In this document: positions 41,286 through 51,770 of the stretch, piece after piece
Position numbering within the stretch: position 1 is the stretch's first letter
Layout: the number at the start of each line of letters is the position of its first letter
Source: Streptomyces albidoflavus
GTDB lineage: Bacteria; Actinomycetota; Actinomycetes; Streptomycetales; Streptomycetaceae
Length of the DNA stretch: 64,000 nt
Assembly (NCBI RefSeq): GCF_000719955.1
Contig: NZ_JOII01000010.1
Span: 62,001 to 126,000, forward strand
Reading direction: 5' to 3'
Notes under the pieces: generated by a model
The model's database searches: none
The model's input: the letters and a program-made list of their open reading frames with translations, nothing else
Told to the model about the DNA's origin: nothing
Translations under genes and position numbers: made by a program

Positions 41286-42092
41286 ATGGTGGCACTGAGT
41301 GAGCTGATTCCCCCGGAGGCGATCCGGCTGGACGTGGCGGCCCCCGACTGGCGGGCCGCCGTCCGCGCGGCGGGCGACCTGCTGGTGGCGGACGGGACGA
41401 GCACGGACGCGTACACCGACGAGATGATCCAGAACGTCGTCGACAACGGTCCCTACATCGTCATCGCCCCCGGCTTCGCCTTCGCCCACGCGCGCCCCTC
41501 GCCCGCCGTCCGCAGAACGGGCATGTCGTGGGTGCGGCTGGCCGAGCCGGTGGAGTTCGGGCACGACGCCAACGACCCTGTCGACCTGGTCGTCGCCCTC
41601 GCCGCCCAGGACAGCGCCGCCCACACCGACGCGATGGCCGCCCTGGCCCGGCTGCTCGCCGACCCCGAGCAGCACGACCGGCTCCAGTCGGCCGCCACCC
41701 CGGCCGCGCTTCACGCCCTGCTGCGGTCCCACGACGGCGTGGAGGAACCGGCGGCCGCGCCGGAGCCCGCCTCGGCGGCCCCGGACGCCGGGCGTACTGG
41801 GACCGAACAGCACAAGATCCTCACCGTCTGCGGCAACGGTGTCGGCACCAGCCTCTTCCTGAAGAACACCCTGGAGCAGGTGCTCGGCCGGTGGGGCTGG
41901 GACCGGCAGGTGTCGGTGGAGGCGACCGACACCATCTCGGCCAAGGGGAAGGCGTCCGAGGCGGTCGCCATCCTCACCTCCCGGGAGATCGCCCGGACCC
42001 TCGGCGACGTCGGCATCCCGGTGAAGGTGGTCCAGGACTTCACCAGCACCGACGAGGTCGACCACGTCCTCCGTGACACCTACGACGTATAA
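41286..42092 (+). CDS. PTS ascorbate-type EIIAB fusion protein
   Basis: This 268-residue cytoplasmic protein joins an EIIA domain (1-150; phospho-accepting His68 in FAFAHARP) to an EIIB domain (about 175-265; phospho-Cys182 in TVCGNGVGTSLF), connected by a Pro/Ala/Glu linker. The pairing with the UlaA-like EIIC downstream makes this an ascorbate/sugar-acid-family PTS, passing phosphate from HPr to the incoming sugar. The stop lies 17 bases before the EIIC start, so it is the first gene of a two-gene operon. The true substrate could be another sugar; no metabolic enzymes flank the pair. Confidence 0.92.
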   Translation: MVALSELIPPEAIRLDVAAPDWRAAVRAAGDLLVADGTSTDAYTDEMIQNVVDNGPYIVIAPGFAFAHARPSPAVRRTGMSWVRLAEPVEFGHDANDPVDLVVALAAQDSAAHTDAMAALARLLADPEQHDRLQSAATPAALHALLRSHDGVEEPAAAPEPASAAPDAGRTGTEQHKILTVCGNGVGTSLFLKNTLEQVLGRWGWDRQVSVEATDTISAKGKASEAVAILTSREIARTLGDVGIPVKVVQDFTSTDEVDHVLRDTYDV

Positions 42093-42109
42093 GGGAGGCG
42101 GCGAACCCC

Positions 42110-43708
42110 GTGGACTGGCTCGTATCCTTCGCGAAGTTCCTGGTCAACGAGATCCTCAGTGAACCCGCGTACCTGATCGGCATCATCACCGCCGTCGGCC
42201 TGACCGCGCTGCGCAAGAGCGTCGGGCAGATCCTCGGCGGCGCCATCAAGGCGACCCTGGGCTTCCTGCTCATCGGCGCCGGCGCCACCCTGGTCGTCGC
42301 CGCGCTCGCCCCGCTCGGCGACATGATCCAGGGCGCGACCGGCGCCCAGGGCGTCATCCCCACCAACGAGGCCATCGTCGGCATCGCCCAGGCGGAGTAC
42401 GGCTCCCGGGTGGCGTGGCTGATGATCCTCGGCTTCGCCGTCGGCCTGCTGCTCGCCCGCTTCACCCCGCTGCGGTACGTCTTCCTCACCGGTCACCACA
42501 TGCTCTTCATGGCGACCCTGCTGACCATCGTGCTCGCCACCGCCGGGCAGCCGTCCTGGCTGGTCGTGGTCGTCGGCGGCGTGCTGCTCGGCATCATGCT
42601 GGTCGCGATGCCCGCGCTGGCCCACCCCTGGACCAAGCGGGTGACCGGCAACAACACCGTCGCCATCGGCCACTTCGGCACCGCCGGCTACATCGCGGCG
42701 GGCGCCACCGGCCAGCTCGTCGGCAGGCGCAGCCGCAGCACCGAGGACATGAACCTCCCCGAGGGGCTGCGCTTCCTGCGCGACTCGATGGTGGCCACCG
42801 CCCTGTCGATGGTCCTCATCTACCTCGTCGTGGCCGTCCTCTACCTGATCAAGGCCGGCAAGGAGACCGCGTACGCCGTCTTCGGCACCGGGGGCGGCGA
42901 GCCGGCGGCGGGCATCGGCGAGTACCTCATGCAGTCCGTCATGCAGGGCCTCCAGTTCGGCATCGCCGTCGCCGTGATCCTCTTCGGCGTCCGCACCATC
43001 CTCGGCGAACTGGTCCCCGCCTTCCAGGGCATCGCCAAGAAGATCGTCCCCGGCGCCGTCCCCGCCCTGGACGCGCCGATCGTCTTCCCCTACGCGCAGA
43101 ACGCCGTGCTGGTCGGCTTCATCTCCAGCTTCGTCGGCGGCCTGGTCAGCCTCGCCCTGCTCGCCTGGGTCTTCGAACCCGCCTTCGGCCTCGCCCTGGT
43201 CCTGCCGGGCCTCGTGCCGCACTTCTTCACCGGCGGCGCGGCCGGGGTCTACGGCAACGCCACCGGCGGGCGGCGCGGCGCGGTCCTCGGCGCCTTCGTC
43301 AACGGCATCCTCATCACCTTCCTCCCCGCCCTGCTGCTGAAGGTCCTGGGCGCCTTCGGCGAGGAGAACACCACCTTCGGCGACGCCGACTTCGGCTGGT
43401 TCGGCGTGGTCGTCGGCAACGCCGCCAAGCTCGGCTCCACCCCCGGCCTCATCGTGATGCTCGCCTTCGGCGCGGTCATCCTGGCCGGGGCCATCCTCGT
43501 CCAGAAGCGCGTGGTGGAGACCGGCTGGGACCCGGGCGCCCGCCGCGACGCCCTCCTGCCGCCCTCCGAGACCGCCGGCGACGACCCGATGGGCGGCGTC
43601 GACAGCGCCCGCGAGGGCGTCGGCGACGGCGGCCCGGTCCGCACCCGGGCCCGCATCGCCCCGCCCCGGGGCGCGCCCAAGCCGCCCCCGCCGCCGGGGG
43701 AGGGGTGA
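42110..43708 (+). CDS. ulaA: PTS ascorbate-type transporter subunit EIIC (UlaA-like)
   Basis: This 532-residue membrane protein has about ten to eleven hydrophobic segments. Family features include TNEAIVGIAQAEYG, NNTVAIGHFGTAGYIAAG, and FPYAQNAVLVGFISSF, with GLVPHFFTGGAAGVYGNATG in the second half (each within 20 residues). It forms the membrane channel for uptake with phosphorylation. The start is GTG 42110 with GGGAGG about 11 bases upstream. A basic, Pro-rich cytoplasmic tail of about 50 residues is longer than usual. It partners with the EIIAB fusion immediately upstream. Confidence 0.93.
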   Translation: MDWLVSFAKFLVNEILSEPAYLIGIITAVGLTALRKSVGQILGGAIKATLGFLLIGAGATLVVAALAPLGDMIQGATGAQGVIPTNEAIVGIAQAEYGSRVAWLMILGFAVGLLLARFTPLRYVFLTGHHMLFMATLLTIVLATAGQPSWLVVVVGGVLLGIMLVAMPALAHPWTKRVTGNNTVAIGHFGTAGYIAAGATGQLVGRRSRSTEDMNLPEGLRFLRDSMVATALSMVLIYLVVAVLYLIKAGKETAYAVFGTGGGEPAAGIGEYLMQSVMQGLQFGIAVAVILFGVRTILGELVPAFQGIAKKIVPGAVPALDAPIVFPYAQNAVLVGFISSFVGGLVSLALLAWVFEPAFGLALVLPGLVPHFFTGGAAGVYGNATGGRRGAVLGAFVNGILITFLPALLLKVLGAFGEENTTFGDADFGWFGVVVGNAAKLGSTPGLIVMLAFGAVILAGAILVQKRVVETGWDPGARRDALLPPSETAGDDPMGGVDSAREGVGDGGPVRTRARIAPPRGAPKPPPPPGEG

Positions 43709-43793
43709 CGCTTCCCCGCCACCACCTCCTGGGCACCGGTGCCGCGGTCGAGGATCGTGCCGGCGTACCCGCGGTGCCCGCCGGACGAGGCTC

Positions 43794-44081
43794 TCATCCG
43801 CTCCCGCCCCCGCCCCCGCCTCCGCGCCGAGCGCCGATCCCGCTCGCGCGATGCCGCAGCGCGGCGCCCAGCAGCAGGCGTACCGCCCCGGTGGAGGCGG
43901 CCAGCGCGAGCGAGTCCCAGGACGGTTCGCCCGCCAGCCGGATCAGTCCGGCCGCGAGCAGGAAGTCCGCCAGCAGAGCCACCACCGGCTGCACCTGTCG
44001 CAGGTGGATTGCGGCACACACCGCGCTGATCAGTCCGAACGCGGCCACCCAGAGGGCCGCCTGCCCCAGCAGAGCTGTCAT
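43794..44081 (-). CDS. Small membrane protein of unknown function
   Basis: This 95-residue protein has two to three hydrophobic segments (LWVAAFGLISAVCAAI, VVALLADFLLAAGLIRLAG, STGAVRLLLGAAL) and a Gly-rich tail. Its ATG overlaps the stop of the DUF1622 gene by four bases (ATGA), so it is translationally coupled to that membrane protein. No named domain is visible; I assume it is a partner of the DUF1622 protein. Confidence 0.75.
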   Translation of the reverse strand: MTALLGQAALWVAAFGLISAVCAAIHLRQVQPVVALLADFLLAAGLIRLAGEPSWDSLALAASTGAVRLLLGAALRHRASGIGARRGGGGGGGSG

Positions 44082-44506
44082 GGCGCGGGAGCTGTGGCAC
44101 CGCCGCGGTCATGAGCCGACAGCCTCTCCACCTCCCGGCGCTCCGCCTCGATCTCCCGGCCGAGGAAGAAGTTCAGTCCTGTGCGGATCGCCGCGATGGC
44201 GGCCAGTTGCCCGATCTGGTCGAAACTCGGGGCGATCGCCGTGCGCAGCACGTCCCCGGCCAGCTGGAACTCCAGCCCCAGAGCCAGGAATCGGCCCAAG
44301 GACAGCCGGATACGGTTGAAGCCGGCAATCGGACGGGCATTCCGGGGACGCCGTCGGCGTACACCGAGGAGCAGGAACTGGACGAACGCCCACACGGCCC
44401 CGATGAAGATCACCGCGGCGCCGCCGAACTCCACCAGACGCACGGTCAGGTCGACCGCCCTGTGCAAGGCCGATTCCGGCAGCAGATCCCAGTCCATACC
44501 GGACAT
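44078..44506 (-). CDS. DUF1622 family membrane protein
   Basis: This 142-residue protein has two clear membrane segments: VEFGGAAVIFIGAVWAFVQF and FLALGLEFQLAGDVLRTAI, followed by a conserved-looking cytoplasmic RTGLNFFLGREIEAERREVE. This layout matches DUF1622, small inner-membrane proteins of unknown function. ATG 44506 gives the usual short N-terminus (MSGMDWDLL). It is first in a two-gene unit with the 95-residue membrane protein. Confidence 0.85.
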   Translation of the reverse strand: MSGMDWDLLPESALHRAVDLTVRLVEFGGAAVIFIGAVWAFVQFLLLGVRRRRPRNARPIAGFNRIRLSLGRFLALGLEFQLAGDVLRTAIAPSFDQIGQLAAIAAIRTGLNFFLGREIEAERREVERLSAHDRGGATAPAP

Positions 44507-44655
44507 TATCTGCCTGCCGCGAAGCCCGCACGGGGCTCGCCACCCCCGACGACCCGTCAATCAGCCGGGGAAAAGCATCATGCCGTGGCGCCGGAACGAG
44601 CCGCACCGAGATGTGTGGAGCCCGGCCCCGGCCGCTCGCGGAACCGAACCACAGC

Positions 44656-46050
44656 TCAGTCCGCCTCCCACACCGTCGTCACGTTGCAGAACTCGCGGAT
44701 GCCCTCGGCGGCCAGCTCCCGGCCGTACCCGGAGCGCTTGATGCCGCCGAAGGGGAGCCCGGGGTGCGAGGCGGTCATGCCGTTGACGAAGACGCCGCCC
44801 GCCTGCAGGTCCCGCACGCAGCGGTCGATGTCGTGCCGGTCGCGGGTCCAGACGTTGGAACTCAGCCCGAAGGAGCTGTCGTTGGCCAGCTCCACCGCCT
44901 CGTCCAGGCTGCCCACCCGGTACACCGTCGCCACCGGGCCGAACGCCTCCTCGCGGTGGATGCGCATCGAGGAGTCGACCCCGGCCAGCACCGTCGGCGC
45001 GTAGAACCAGCCCCGGTCCTCGTACCCGTCGGGGCGGCGGCCGCCGCACAGCACCGCCGCTCCCTGGTCCACCGCGTCGTCGACCAGTTCGGCGAGGTCG
45101 CTGCGGCCCTGCTCGCTGGAGAGCGGGCCGACGTCGGTGGTGTCGTCCATCGGGTCGCCCACCCGCAGAGCCCGCATCCCCTCGGCGAAGCGCTGCGTGA
45201 ACGCGTCGTACACCTCGGTGTGCACGATGAACCGCTTGGCGGCGATGCAGGACTGGCCGTTGTTCTGCACCCGCGCCGTCACCGCCGTCTTCGCCGCCCG
45301 CTCGACGTCGGCCGAGGGCAGCACCAGGTACGGGTCGCTGCCGCCCAGCTCCAGCACCGTCTTCTTGATCTCGTCGCCCGCCACCGAGGCCACCGACCGC
45401 CCGGCCGGCTCACTGCCGGTCAGGGTCGCCGCCACCACCCGCGGGTCGCGCAGGACCGCCTCGACCGCGCCGGAGCCGATCAGCAGCGTCTGGAAGCAGC
45501 CCTCCGGGTACCCGGCCCGGCGGAAGAGGGCCTCCAGGTAGAGCGCGGTCTGCGGCACGTTCGACGCGTGCTTCAGCAGCCCCACGTTGCCCGCCATCAG
45601 CGCGGGCGCGGCGAACCGGATCACCTGCCACAGCGGGAAGTTCCACGGCATCACCGCCAGCACCGGACCCAGCGGCCGGTACACCACCCGGGCCCGTGCC
45701 GCCCCCGAGTCCGCCACGTCGGCCTGGTCCGGGTGCTCGTCGGCGAGCAGCCCCTCGGCCCGGTCGGCGTACCAGCGCATCGCCTTCACGCACTTGGCCG
45801 CCTCCGCCCGGGCGGAGGCCACCGTCTTGCCCATCTCCAGGGTCATGGTGCGGGCGATCTCCGGGATGTCCTCCTCCAGCAGATCCGCCGCCCGGTGCAG
45901 CAGCCGCGCCCGGTCCGCGAAGGAGGTCAGCCGGTGCTCCCGGTACGCCTCCTCGGCCCGCGCCAGCCGCTTCTCGATCTCCTCGGACGTCAGCGCCTCG
46001 AACGTCCTCAGGGTCTCCCCGGTCGCCGGGTTCACCGTCGCGATCGCCAT
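44656..46050 (-). CDS. NADP-dependent succinate-semialdehyde dehydrogenase-like aldehyde dehydrogenase
   Basis: This 464-residue enzyme has the aldehyde dehydrogenase signatures: VMPWNFPLWQ, LTGSEPAGRSVA, catalytic Glu in VLELGGSDPY, catalytic Cys in NNGQSCIAAKRF, and EEAFGPVATVYRV. The closest subgroup by motif is the single-protein succinate-semialdehyde dehydrogenase of actinobacteria, which oxidises the semialdehyde to succinate in GABA breakdown. ATG 46050 (MAIATVNPATG) is the normal family start; longer frames extend into the NUDIX-proximal region without support. It has no operon partner and its substrate range is not certain. Confidence 0.9.
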   Translation of the reverse strand: MAIATVNPATGETLRTFEALTSEEIEKRLARAEEAYREHRLTSFADRARLLHRAADLLEEDIPEIARTMTLEMGKTVASARAEAAKCVKAMRWYADRAEGLLADEHPDQADVADSGAARARVVYRPLGPVLAVMPWNFPLWQVIRFAAPALMAGNVGLLKHASNVPQTALYLEALFRRAGYPEGCFQTLLIGSGAVEAVLRDPRVVAATLTGSEPAGRSVASVAGDEIKKTVLELGGSDPYLVLPSADVERAAKTAVTARVQNNGQSCIAAKRFIVHTEVYDAFTQRFAEGMRALRVGDPMDDTTDVGPLSSEQGRSDLAELVDDAVDQGAAVLCGGRRPDGYEDRGWFYAPTVLAGVDSSMRIHREEAFGPVATVYRVGSLDEAVELANDSSFGLSSNVWTRDRHDIDRCVRDLQAGGVFVNGMTASHPGLPFGGIKRSGYGRELAAEGIREFCNVTTVWEAD

Positions 46051-46194
46051 GCCCACACCTCTCGCTCCGGTACGCCGCGATCTGGGCGCGGCGTACGTCC
46101 ACTCCAACCTGCCGCCCGCCCACGGACCCCGCAAACGGACACGGGGGCCGCGCACCGCGACCCCCGCCCAGCCCCGTGCCCCCGCCCCCGGCCT

Positions 46195-46683
46195 CTACAC
46201 CCCGGCCACGCCCTCCTCCTCGGCGAGCCCCGCCACCAGCCGCTCCACGAAGGCCCGCTGCGCCACCACCAGCAGTGCCCGGGCCCGTCCCGGCGGCCAC
46301 CACGCGACCCGGTCCAGCTCCGGGAACTCCCGAGTGCGGCCCGAGCCGCGCGGCCACTCCAGGGTGAAGGTGCCCGGAACCACCGTCTCCGGGTCGAGGT
46401 CCGCCTCCACCGCCCAGGCCGTCACCGTCTTGCCCCCGCTCTGCCGCACCTCGCCCAGCTCCCGCACCGGCCCCTCCGGCGGCGCCAGCCCCAGCTCCTC
46501 CCGGAACTCCCGCCGCGCCGCGTGCCAGGCGTCCTCGTCCTCGGCGTACTCGCCCTTCGGCACCGTCCAGGCGCCGGTGTCCTGGCGCGCCCAGTACGGC
46601 CCGCCCATGTGCCCGAGCAGGACCTCGATGCCGTCCGGCACCCGCCGGTACAGCAGCAGACCCGCACTGCGCCGTCCACCCAT
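46195..46683 (-). CDS. NUDIX hydrolase
   Basis: This 162-residue protein starts with RRSAGLLLYRR and carries a complete NUDIX box: GEYAEDEDAWHAARREF, then REELGLAPP, which binds metal and cleaves nucleoside diphosphate derivatives. The WTVPKG strand leads into it. Substrates of such enzymes range from oxidised nucleotides to sugar nucleotides; this one cannot be assigned. ATG 46683 lies 61 bases from the divergent endonuclease V start, so the two DNA/nucleotide-care genes share a promoter region. Confidence 0.92.
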   Translation of the reverse strand: MGGRRSAGLLLYRRVPDGIEVLLGHMGGPYWARQDTGAWTVPKGEYAEDEDAWHAARREFREELGLAPPEGPVRELGEVRQSGGKTVTAWAVEADLDPETVVPGTFTLEWPRGSGRTREFPELDRVAWWPPGRARALLVVAQRAFVERLVAGLAEEEGVAGV

Positions 46684-46744
46684 CCGCCCAGTCTGGCCGA
46701 CCCGCCGCCACCTCGCCCGCCCGCACCGCGTACCCTCACCGCCC

Positions 46745-47470
46745 ATGCGCGCCCGCCCCGCCCCCGCCGCCGTCACGGTCCCCGCCGACTGGCCCGCCAC
46801 CGAGGCCGAGGCCCGGTCCGTGCAGGACACCCTGCGCGCCCGCGTCGACCTGACCGGGCCCGGCCCCGAGGTGGGCACCGGCACCGCCACCGGGGTGGAC
46901 GTGGCCTACGACGACGTGCGCGGCCTGGTCGCCGCGGCCGCCGTCGTCCTGGACGCCGCCACCCTGGAGGTGGTCGAGGAGGCCACCGCCGTCGGCCCGG
47001 TCTCCTTCCCGTACGTCCCCGGGCTCCTCGCCTTCCGCGAACTGCCCGCCGTCCTCGCCGCCCTGGCCGCCCTCACCGCCCCGCCCGGCCTCGTCGTCTG
47101 CGACGGCTACGGCGTGGCCCACCCGCGCCGCTTCGGCCTCGCCAGCCACCTCGGCGTCCTGACCGGCCTCCCGGCCGTCGGCGTCGCCAAGAACCCCTTC
47201 ACCTTCACCTACGAGTCACCCGGCGAACGGCGCGGCGACCAGACCCCGCTCACCGACGGCAGCGAGGAGGTCGGCCGCGCGCTCCGCACGCGCACCGCCG
47301 TCAAACCCGTCTACGTCTCCGCCGGCCACGGCGTCCCCCTCGACCGCGCCGTCGCCCACACCCTCCACCTCGCCCCCGCCTACCGCCTCCCCGAGACCAC
47401 CCGCCACGCCGACGCCCTCTGCCGCGCCGCGCTCAAGGCCGCCGTGACCGGGGAAGCGGACCAGGGCTGA
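46745..47470 (+). CDS. nfi: Endonuclease V (deoxyinosine-specific)
   Basis: This 241-residue protein matches endonuclease V: GVDVAYDDVRG with the first metal Asp, FPYVPGLLAFRELPAVLAAL (the wedge-bearing PYVPG), VVCDGYGVAHPRRFGLASHL, and GVAKN later. It nicks DNA one base 3' of deoxyinosine. ATG 46745 is chosen over a very long in-frame upstream extension that is the reverse of the aldehyde dehydrogenase gene. It is divergent from the NUDIX gene. Confidence 0.94.
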   Translation: MRARPAPAAVTVPADWPATEAEARSVQDTLRARVDLTGPGPEVGTGTATGVDVAYDDVRGLVAAAAVVLDAATLEVVEEATAVGPVSFPYVPGLLAFRELPAVLAALAALTAPPGLVVCDGYGVAHPRRFGLASHLGVLTGLPAVGVAKNPFTFTYESPGERRGDQTPLTDGSEEVGRALRTRTAVKPVYVSAGHGVPLDRAVAHTLHLAPAYRLPETTRHADALCRAALKAAVTGEADQG

Positions 47471-47490
47471 GCCCCGGGCTCCCGCCCGCC

Positions 47491-47958
47491 TCAGACCCCG
47501 GGCGCCCGCCGCACCGCGATCCCGTTCCGCTCCAGCAGCGCCGCCGTCACCCCGTCCCCGGGCACCAGCACCCCCCGGAACTCCCCGTCGTACACCTCAC
47601 CCCGCCCGCACGAGGGACTCCGCGGCATCAGCACCGCCTCCGCACACCCGGCCCGCCGCGCGGCCGCAAGCGCCCGCCGCGCCCCCGCCACGAACGCCTC
47701 GGTGACATCCACCCCGTTCACATCCACAACCCGGGCCCGCCCGTCCAGCACGTCGTACCCGTCCCCGCCCACCAATTCGGCAGCAGCCCGAGGCGTGCCA
47801 AGCCCACCCGCCTGCTCCGGACAGAACGCCACCACCTCCCGCCCCGCCAACGCCTCGTCGACCCCCCGCACCGCCTTGTCCCGCCCGTCGAACCGACAGG
47901 GAACACCCCGCAGACAGGCACTGACCAGCACGGGAGGGGCCACCGGTTCATCAGTCAC
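47491..47958 (-). CDS. DUF523/TudS family protein (possible thiouracil desulfurase)
   Basis: This 155-residue protein has LVSACLRGVPCRFDG at the start, VAFCPEQAGGLGTPR in the middle and MPRSPSCGRGEVYDG later. In TudS desulfurases, cysteines at these positions bind a [4Fe-4S] cluster that removes sulphur from thiouracil. The family was formerly DUF523. It is convergent with endonuclease V, with only 20 bases between the stops. Function beyond family membership is not shown here. Confidence 0.88.
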   Translation of the reverse strand: MTDEPVAPPVLVSACLRGVPCRFDGRDKAVRGVDEALAGREVVAFCPEQAGGLGTPRAAAELVGGDGYDVLDGRARVVDVNGVDVTEAFVAGARRALAAARRAGCAEAVLMPRSPSCGRGEVYDGEFRGVLVPGDGVTAALLERNGIAVRRAPGV

Positions 47959-48080
47959 CGGTCCAGCCTAGGGCCAGGAGACAGCCCGGCCGGCGCCTGA
48001 GGCCGTCCGGGCAGCTCCCGGAATTGAGCTGAGCGCTTGCTTTCCGGGGGCTTGTGGCCCGGGCTCCCCGTCCATAACAT

Positions 48081-48092
48081 CGACACTGTTAC
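48081..48092. promoter_or_regulatory. Candidate MerR half-site upstream of the fatty-acid degradation operon
   Basis: CGACACTGTTAC (minus-strand reading GTAACAGTGTCG) lies 45 bases before the first gene of the operon. A close match, GCAACAGTATTG, lies upstream of the MerR gene at 54782-54793. Eight or nine of 12 bases agree. An inverted ACTG-N6-CAGT surrounds it (48085-48098). Confidence 0.45.
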
Positions 48093-48136
48093 ATCAGTTG
48101 TGTCACAAGGTCGGCGCGCGACGGAGCGAGGAAGAC

Positions 48137-49252
48137 ATGACGGACACGGCCACGACGGGCCCCCTGCACGGCGTCCGGGTGGTGGAACTGGCGGGCATAG
48201 GCCCGGGCCCGTTCGCCGCGATGCTCCTCGCCGACCTCGGCGCCGACGTGGTCCGCGTCGACCGCCCCGGCGGCGCCGGCCTCGGCATCGACCCGGCCCT
48301 GGACCTCACCAACCGCAACAAGCGCTCCGTCCTGGTCGACCTCAAGGCCGAGGACGGCGCCGCCCGCGTCCTGGACCTGGTGGAGCGCGCCGACATCCTC
48401 GTCGAGGGATACCGCCCCGGCGTCGCCGAACGCCTTGGCGTCGGCCCCGACGCCTGCCTCGCCCGCAACCCGCGCCTGGTCTACGGCCGGATGACCGGCT
48501 GGGGCCAGGAAGGCCCGCTCGCCGACCGCGCCGGACACGACATCGGCTACATCGCCGTCACCGGTGCCCTCGGCCTGGTCGGCGAGCCCGACGCACCCCC
48601 GGCCGTCCCCGCCAACCTGGTCGGCGACTACGCGGGCGGCTCCCTCTACCTCGTCACCGGCGTCCTCGCCGCCCTCCACCACGCCCGCGCCCACGGCACC
48701 GGCCAGGTGGTCGACGCCGCCATCGTGGACGGCACGGCCCACCTCACCACGATGATCCACGCCATGTTCGGCGCGGGCGTCTGGCAGGACCGCCGCCGCA
48801 GCAACCTCCTCGACGGCGGCGCCCCCTTCTACGGCTGCTACGCCACCGCCGACGGCGGCCACATGGCCGTGGGCGCCCTGGAGCCCCGCTTCTACGCCGA
48901 GTTCGCCCGCGTCCTCGGCCTGCCCGAGGAGACCCCGGACCAGTTCGACCTGGCCCGGTGGGACGAACTGCGCGAGGCGGTCACCGCCCGCTTCGCCTCC
49001 CGCACCCGAGAGGAGTGGACCGGGCTGTTCGCCGGCACCGACGCCTGCGTCGCCCCCGTCCTCTCTCTCGCCGAGGCCGCGAGTCACCCGCACCTCGCCG
49101 CCCGGGAGACCTTCACCACCCACGAGGGCCGCGTCCAGCCCGCCCCGGCCCCCCGCTTCTCCGCCACCCCGACCGCCGTCCGCACCGGCCCCGCGCTCCC
49201 CGGCGCCGACACCGCCGAGGTCGCCCGCGACTGGGGCCTCGGCCCCCGCTGA
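48137..49252 (+). CDS. Alpha-methylacyl-CoA racemase (CaiB/BaiF family)
   Basis: This 371-residue enzyme matches methylacyl-CoA racemases rather than formyl-CoA transferases. The pattern GHDIGYIAVTGALGLVG carries the catalytic His and GDYAGGSLYLVTGVLAAL the catalytic Asp. It would interconvert (R)- and (S)-2-methylacyl-CoA so branched chains can enter beta-oxidation, fitting a host whose lipids are iso- and anteiso-branched. GAGGAAG precedes ATG 48137. It is the first gene of a four-gene plus-strand operon. Confidence 0.92.
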   Translation: MTDTATTGPLHGVRVVELAGIGPGPFAAMLLADLGADVVRVDRPGGAGLGIDPALDLTNRNKRSVLVDLKAEDGAARVLDLVERADILVEGYRPGVAERLGVGPDACLARNPRLVYGRMTGWGQEGPLADRAGHDIGYIAVTGALGLVGEPDAPPAVPANLVGDYAGGSLYLVTGVLAALHHARAHGTGQVVDAAIVDGTAHLTTMIHAMFGAGVWQDRRRSNLLDGGAPFYGCYATADGGHMAVGALEPRFYAEFARVLGLPEETPDQFDLARWDELREAVTARFASRTREEWTGLFAGTDACVAPVLSLAEAASHPHLAARETFTTHEGRVQPAPAPRFSATPTAVRTGPALPGADTAEVARDWGLGPR

Positions 49253-49326
49253 CGTACCGGCACCGCCGCACACCGACCCGCACGGCGGGATTCGACCCGC
49301 GACCCCGCGCCCAGGAGGCACCGAGC

Positions 49327-50469
<1,143 letters not shown>

Positions 50470-50507
50470 CCGGCCCGCCGCTCCGCACTCCCCGAAAGGC
50501 TCCAGTC

Positions 50508-51722
50508 TTGACCACCGAAGCGTACGTCTACGACGCGATCCGCACCCCGCGCGGTCGCGGCAAGGCCAACGGCTCCCTGCACGGCACCAAGCCGATCGAC
50601 CTCGTCGTCGGCCTCATCCACGAGATCCGCGCCCGGTTCCCCGACCTCGACCCGGCCGCCGTGGACGACATCGTCCTCGGCGTGGTCAGCCCCATCGGAG
50701 ACCAGGGCTCCGACATCGCCCGGATCGCGGCCATCGCCGCCGGGCTGCCGGACACCGTCGCGGGCGTCCAGGAGAACCGCTTCTGCGCCTCCGGCCTGGA
50801 GGCCGTCAACCTGGCCGCCGCCAAGGTCCGCTCCGGCTGGGAGGACCTGGTCCTGGCGGGCGGCGTCGAGTCGATGTCCCGCGTCTCCATGGGCTCGGAC
50901 GGCGGCGCCTGGGCGATGGACCCGATGACCAGCTTCGAGACCGGCTTCGCCCCCCAGGGCATCGGCGCCGACCTCATCGCCACCATCGAGGGGTTCAGCC
51001 GCCGCGACGTGGACGAGTACGCCGCCCTCTCCCAGGAGCGGGCCGCCACCGCCTGGAAGGAGGGCCGGTTCGCCCGCTCGGTCGTGCCCGTCCGCGACCG
51101 CAACGGCCTGACCGTCCTCGACCACGACGAGCACCTGCGGCCCGGCACCACCGCCGACTCCCTCGCCGCCCTCAAGCCGTCCTTCGCGGGCATCGGCGAC
51201 CTCGGCGGCTTCGACGCCGTGGCGCTCCAGAAGTACCACTGGGTCGAGAAGATCGACCACGTCCACCACGCGGGCAACTCCTCCGGCATCGTCGACGGCG
51301 CCTCCCTGGTCGCCGTCGGCAGCCGCGAGACCGGCGAGCGGTACGGCCTGACCCCGCGCGCCCGGATCGTCTCGGCCGCCGTCTCCGGCTCCGAGCCCAC
51401 CATCATGCTGACCGGCCCCGCCCCCGCCACCCGCAAGGCGCTGGCCAAGGCCGGGCTGACCATCGACGACATCGACCTCGTCGAGATCAACGAGGCCTTC
51501 GCCGGTGTGGTGCTGCGCTTCGTCAAGGACATGGGGCTCAGCCTGGACAAGGTCAACGTCAACGGCGGCGCCATCGCGCTCGGCCACCCCCTCGGCGCCA
51601 CCGGCGCGATGATCCTCGGCACCCTCATCGACGAACTGGAGCGGCAGGACAAGCGGTACGGCCTCGCCACCCTCTGCGTCGGCGGCGGCATGGGCGTCGC
51701 CACCATCGTCGAACGCCTCTGA
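50508..51722 (+). CDS. Acetyl-CoA C-acyltransferase (thiolase)
   Basis: This 404-residue enzyme cleaves 3-ketoacyl-CoA. The nucleophile Cys93 is in [14 protein letters not shown], with [15 protein letters not shown] carrying the His and [15 protein letters not shown] the second Cys. The TTG at 50508 is the likely start: GAAAGG lies eight bases upstream and the protein then begins [16 protein letters not shown]. It is third in the operon, between the dehydrogenase and FadB, and probably forms a complex with the FadB-like protein. Confidence 0.93.
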   Translation: MTTEAYVYDAIRTPRGRGKANGSLHGTKPIDLVVGLIHEIRARFPDLDPAAVDDIVLGVVSPIGDQGSDIARIAAIAAGLPDTVAGVQENRFCASGLEAVNLAAAKVRSGWEDLVLAGGVESMSRVSMGSDGGAWAMDPMTSFETGFAPQGIGADLIATIEGFSRRDVDEYAALSQERAATAWKEGRFARSVVPVRDRNGLTVLDHDEHLRPGTTADSLAALKPSFAGIGDLGGFDAVALQKYHWVEKIDHVHHAGNSSGIVDGASLVAVGSRETGERYGLTPRARIVSAAVSGSEPTIMLTGPAPATRKALAKAGLTIDDIDLVEINEAFAGVVLRFVKDMGLSLDKVNVNGGAIALGHPLGATGAMILGTLIDELERQDKRYGLATLCVGGGMGVATIVERL

Positions 51723-51770
51723 TCCGCCCGCGCCCCCGCCCTTCCGCCCGCCCACACGGAGCAGCCACAC

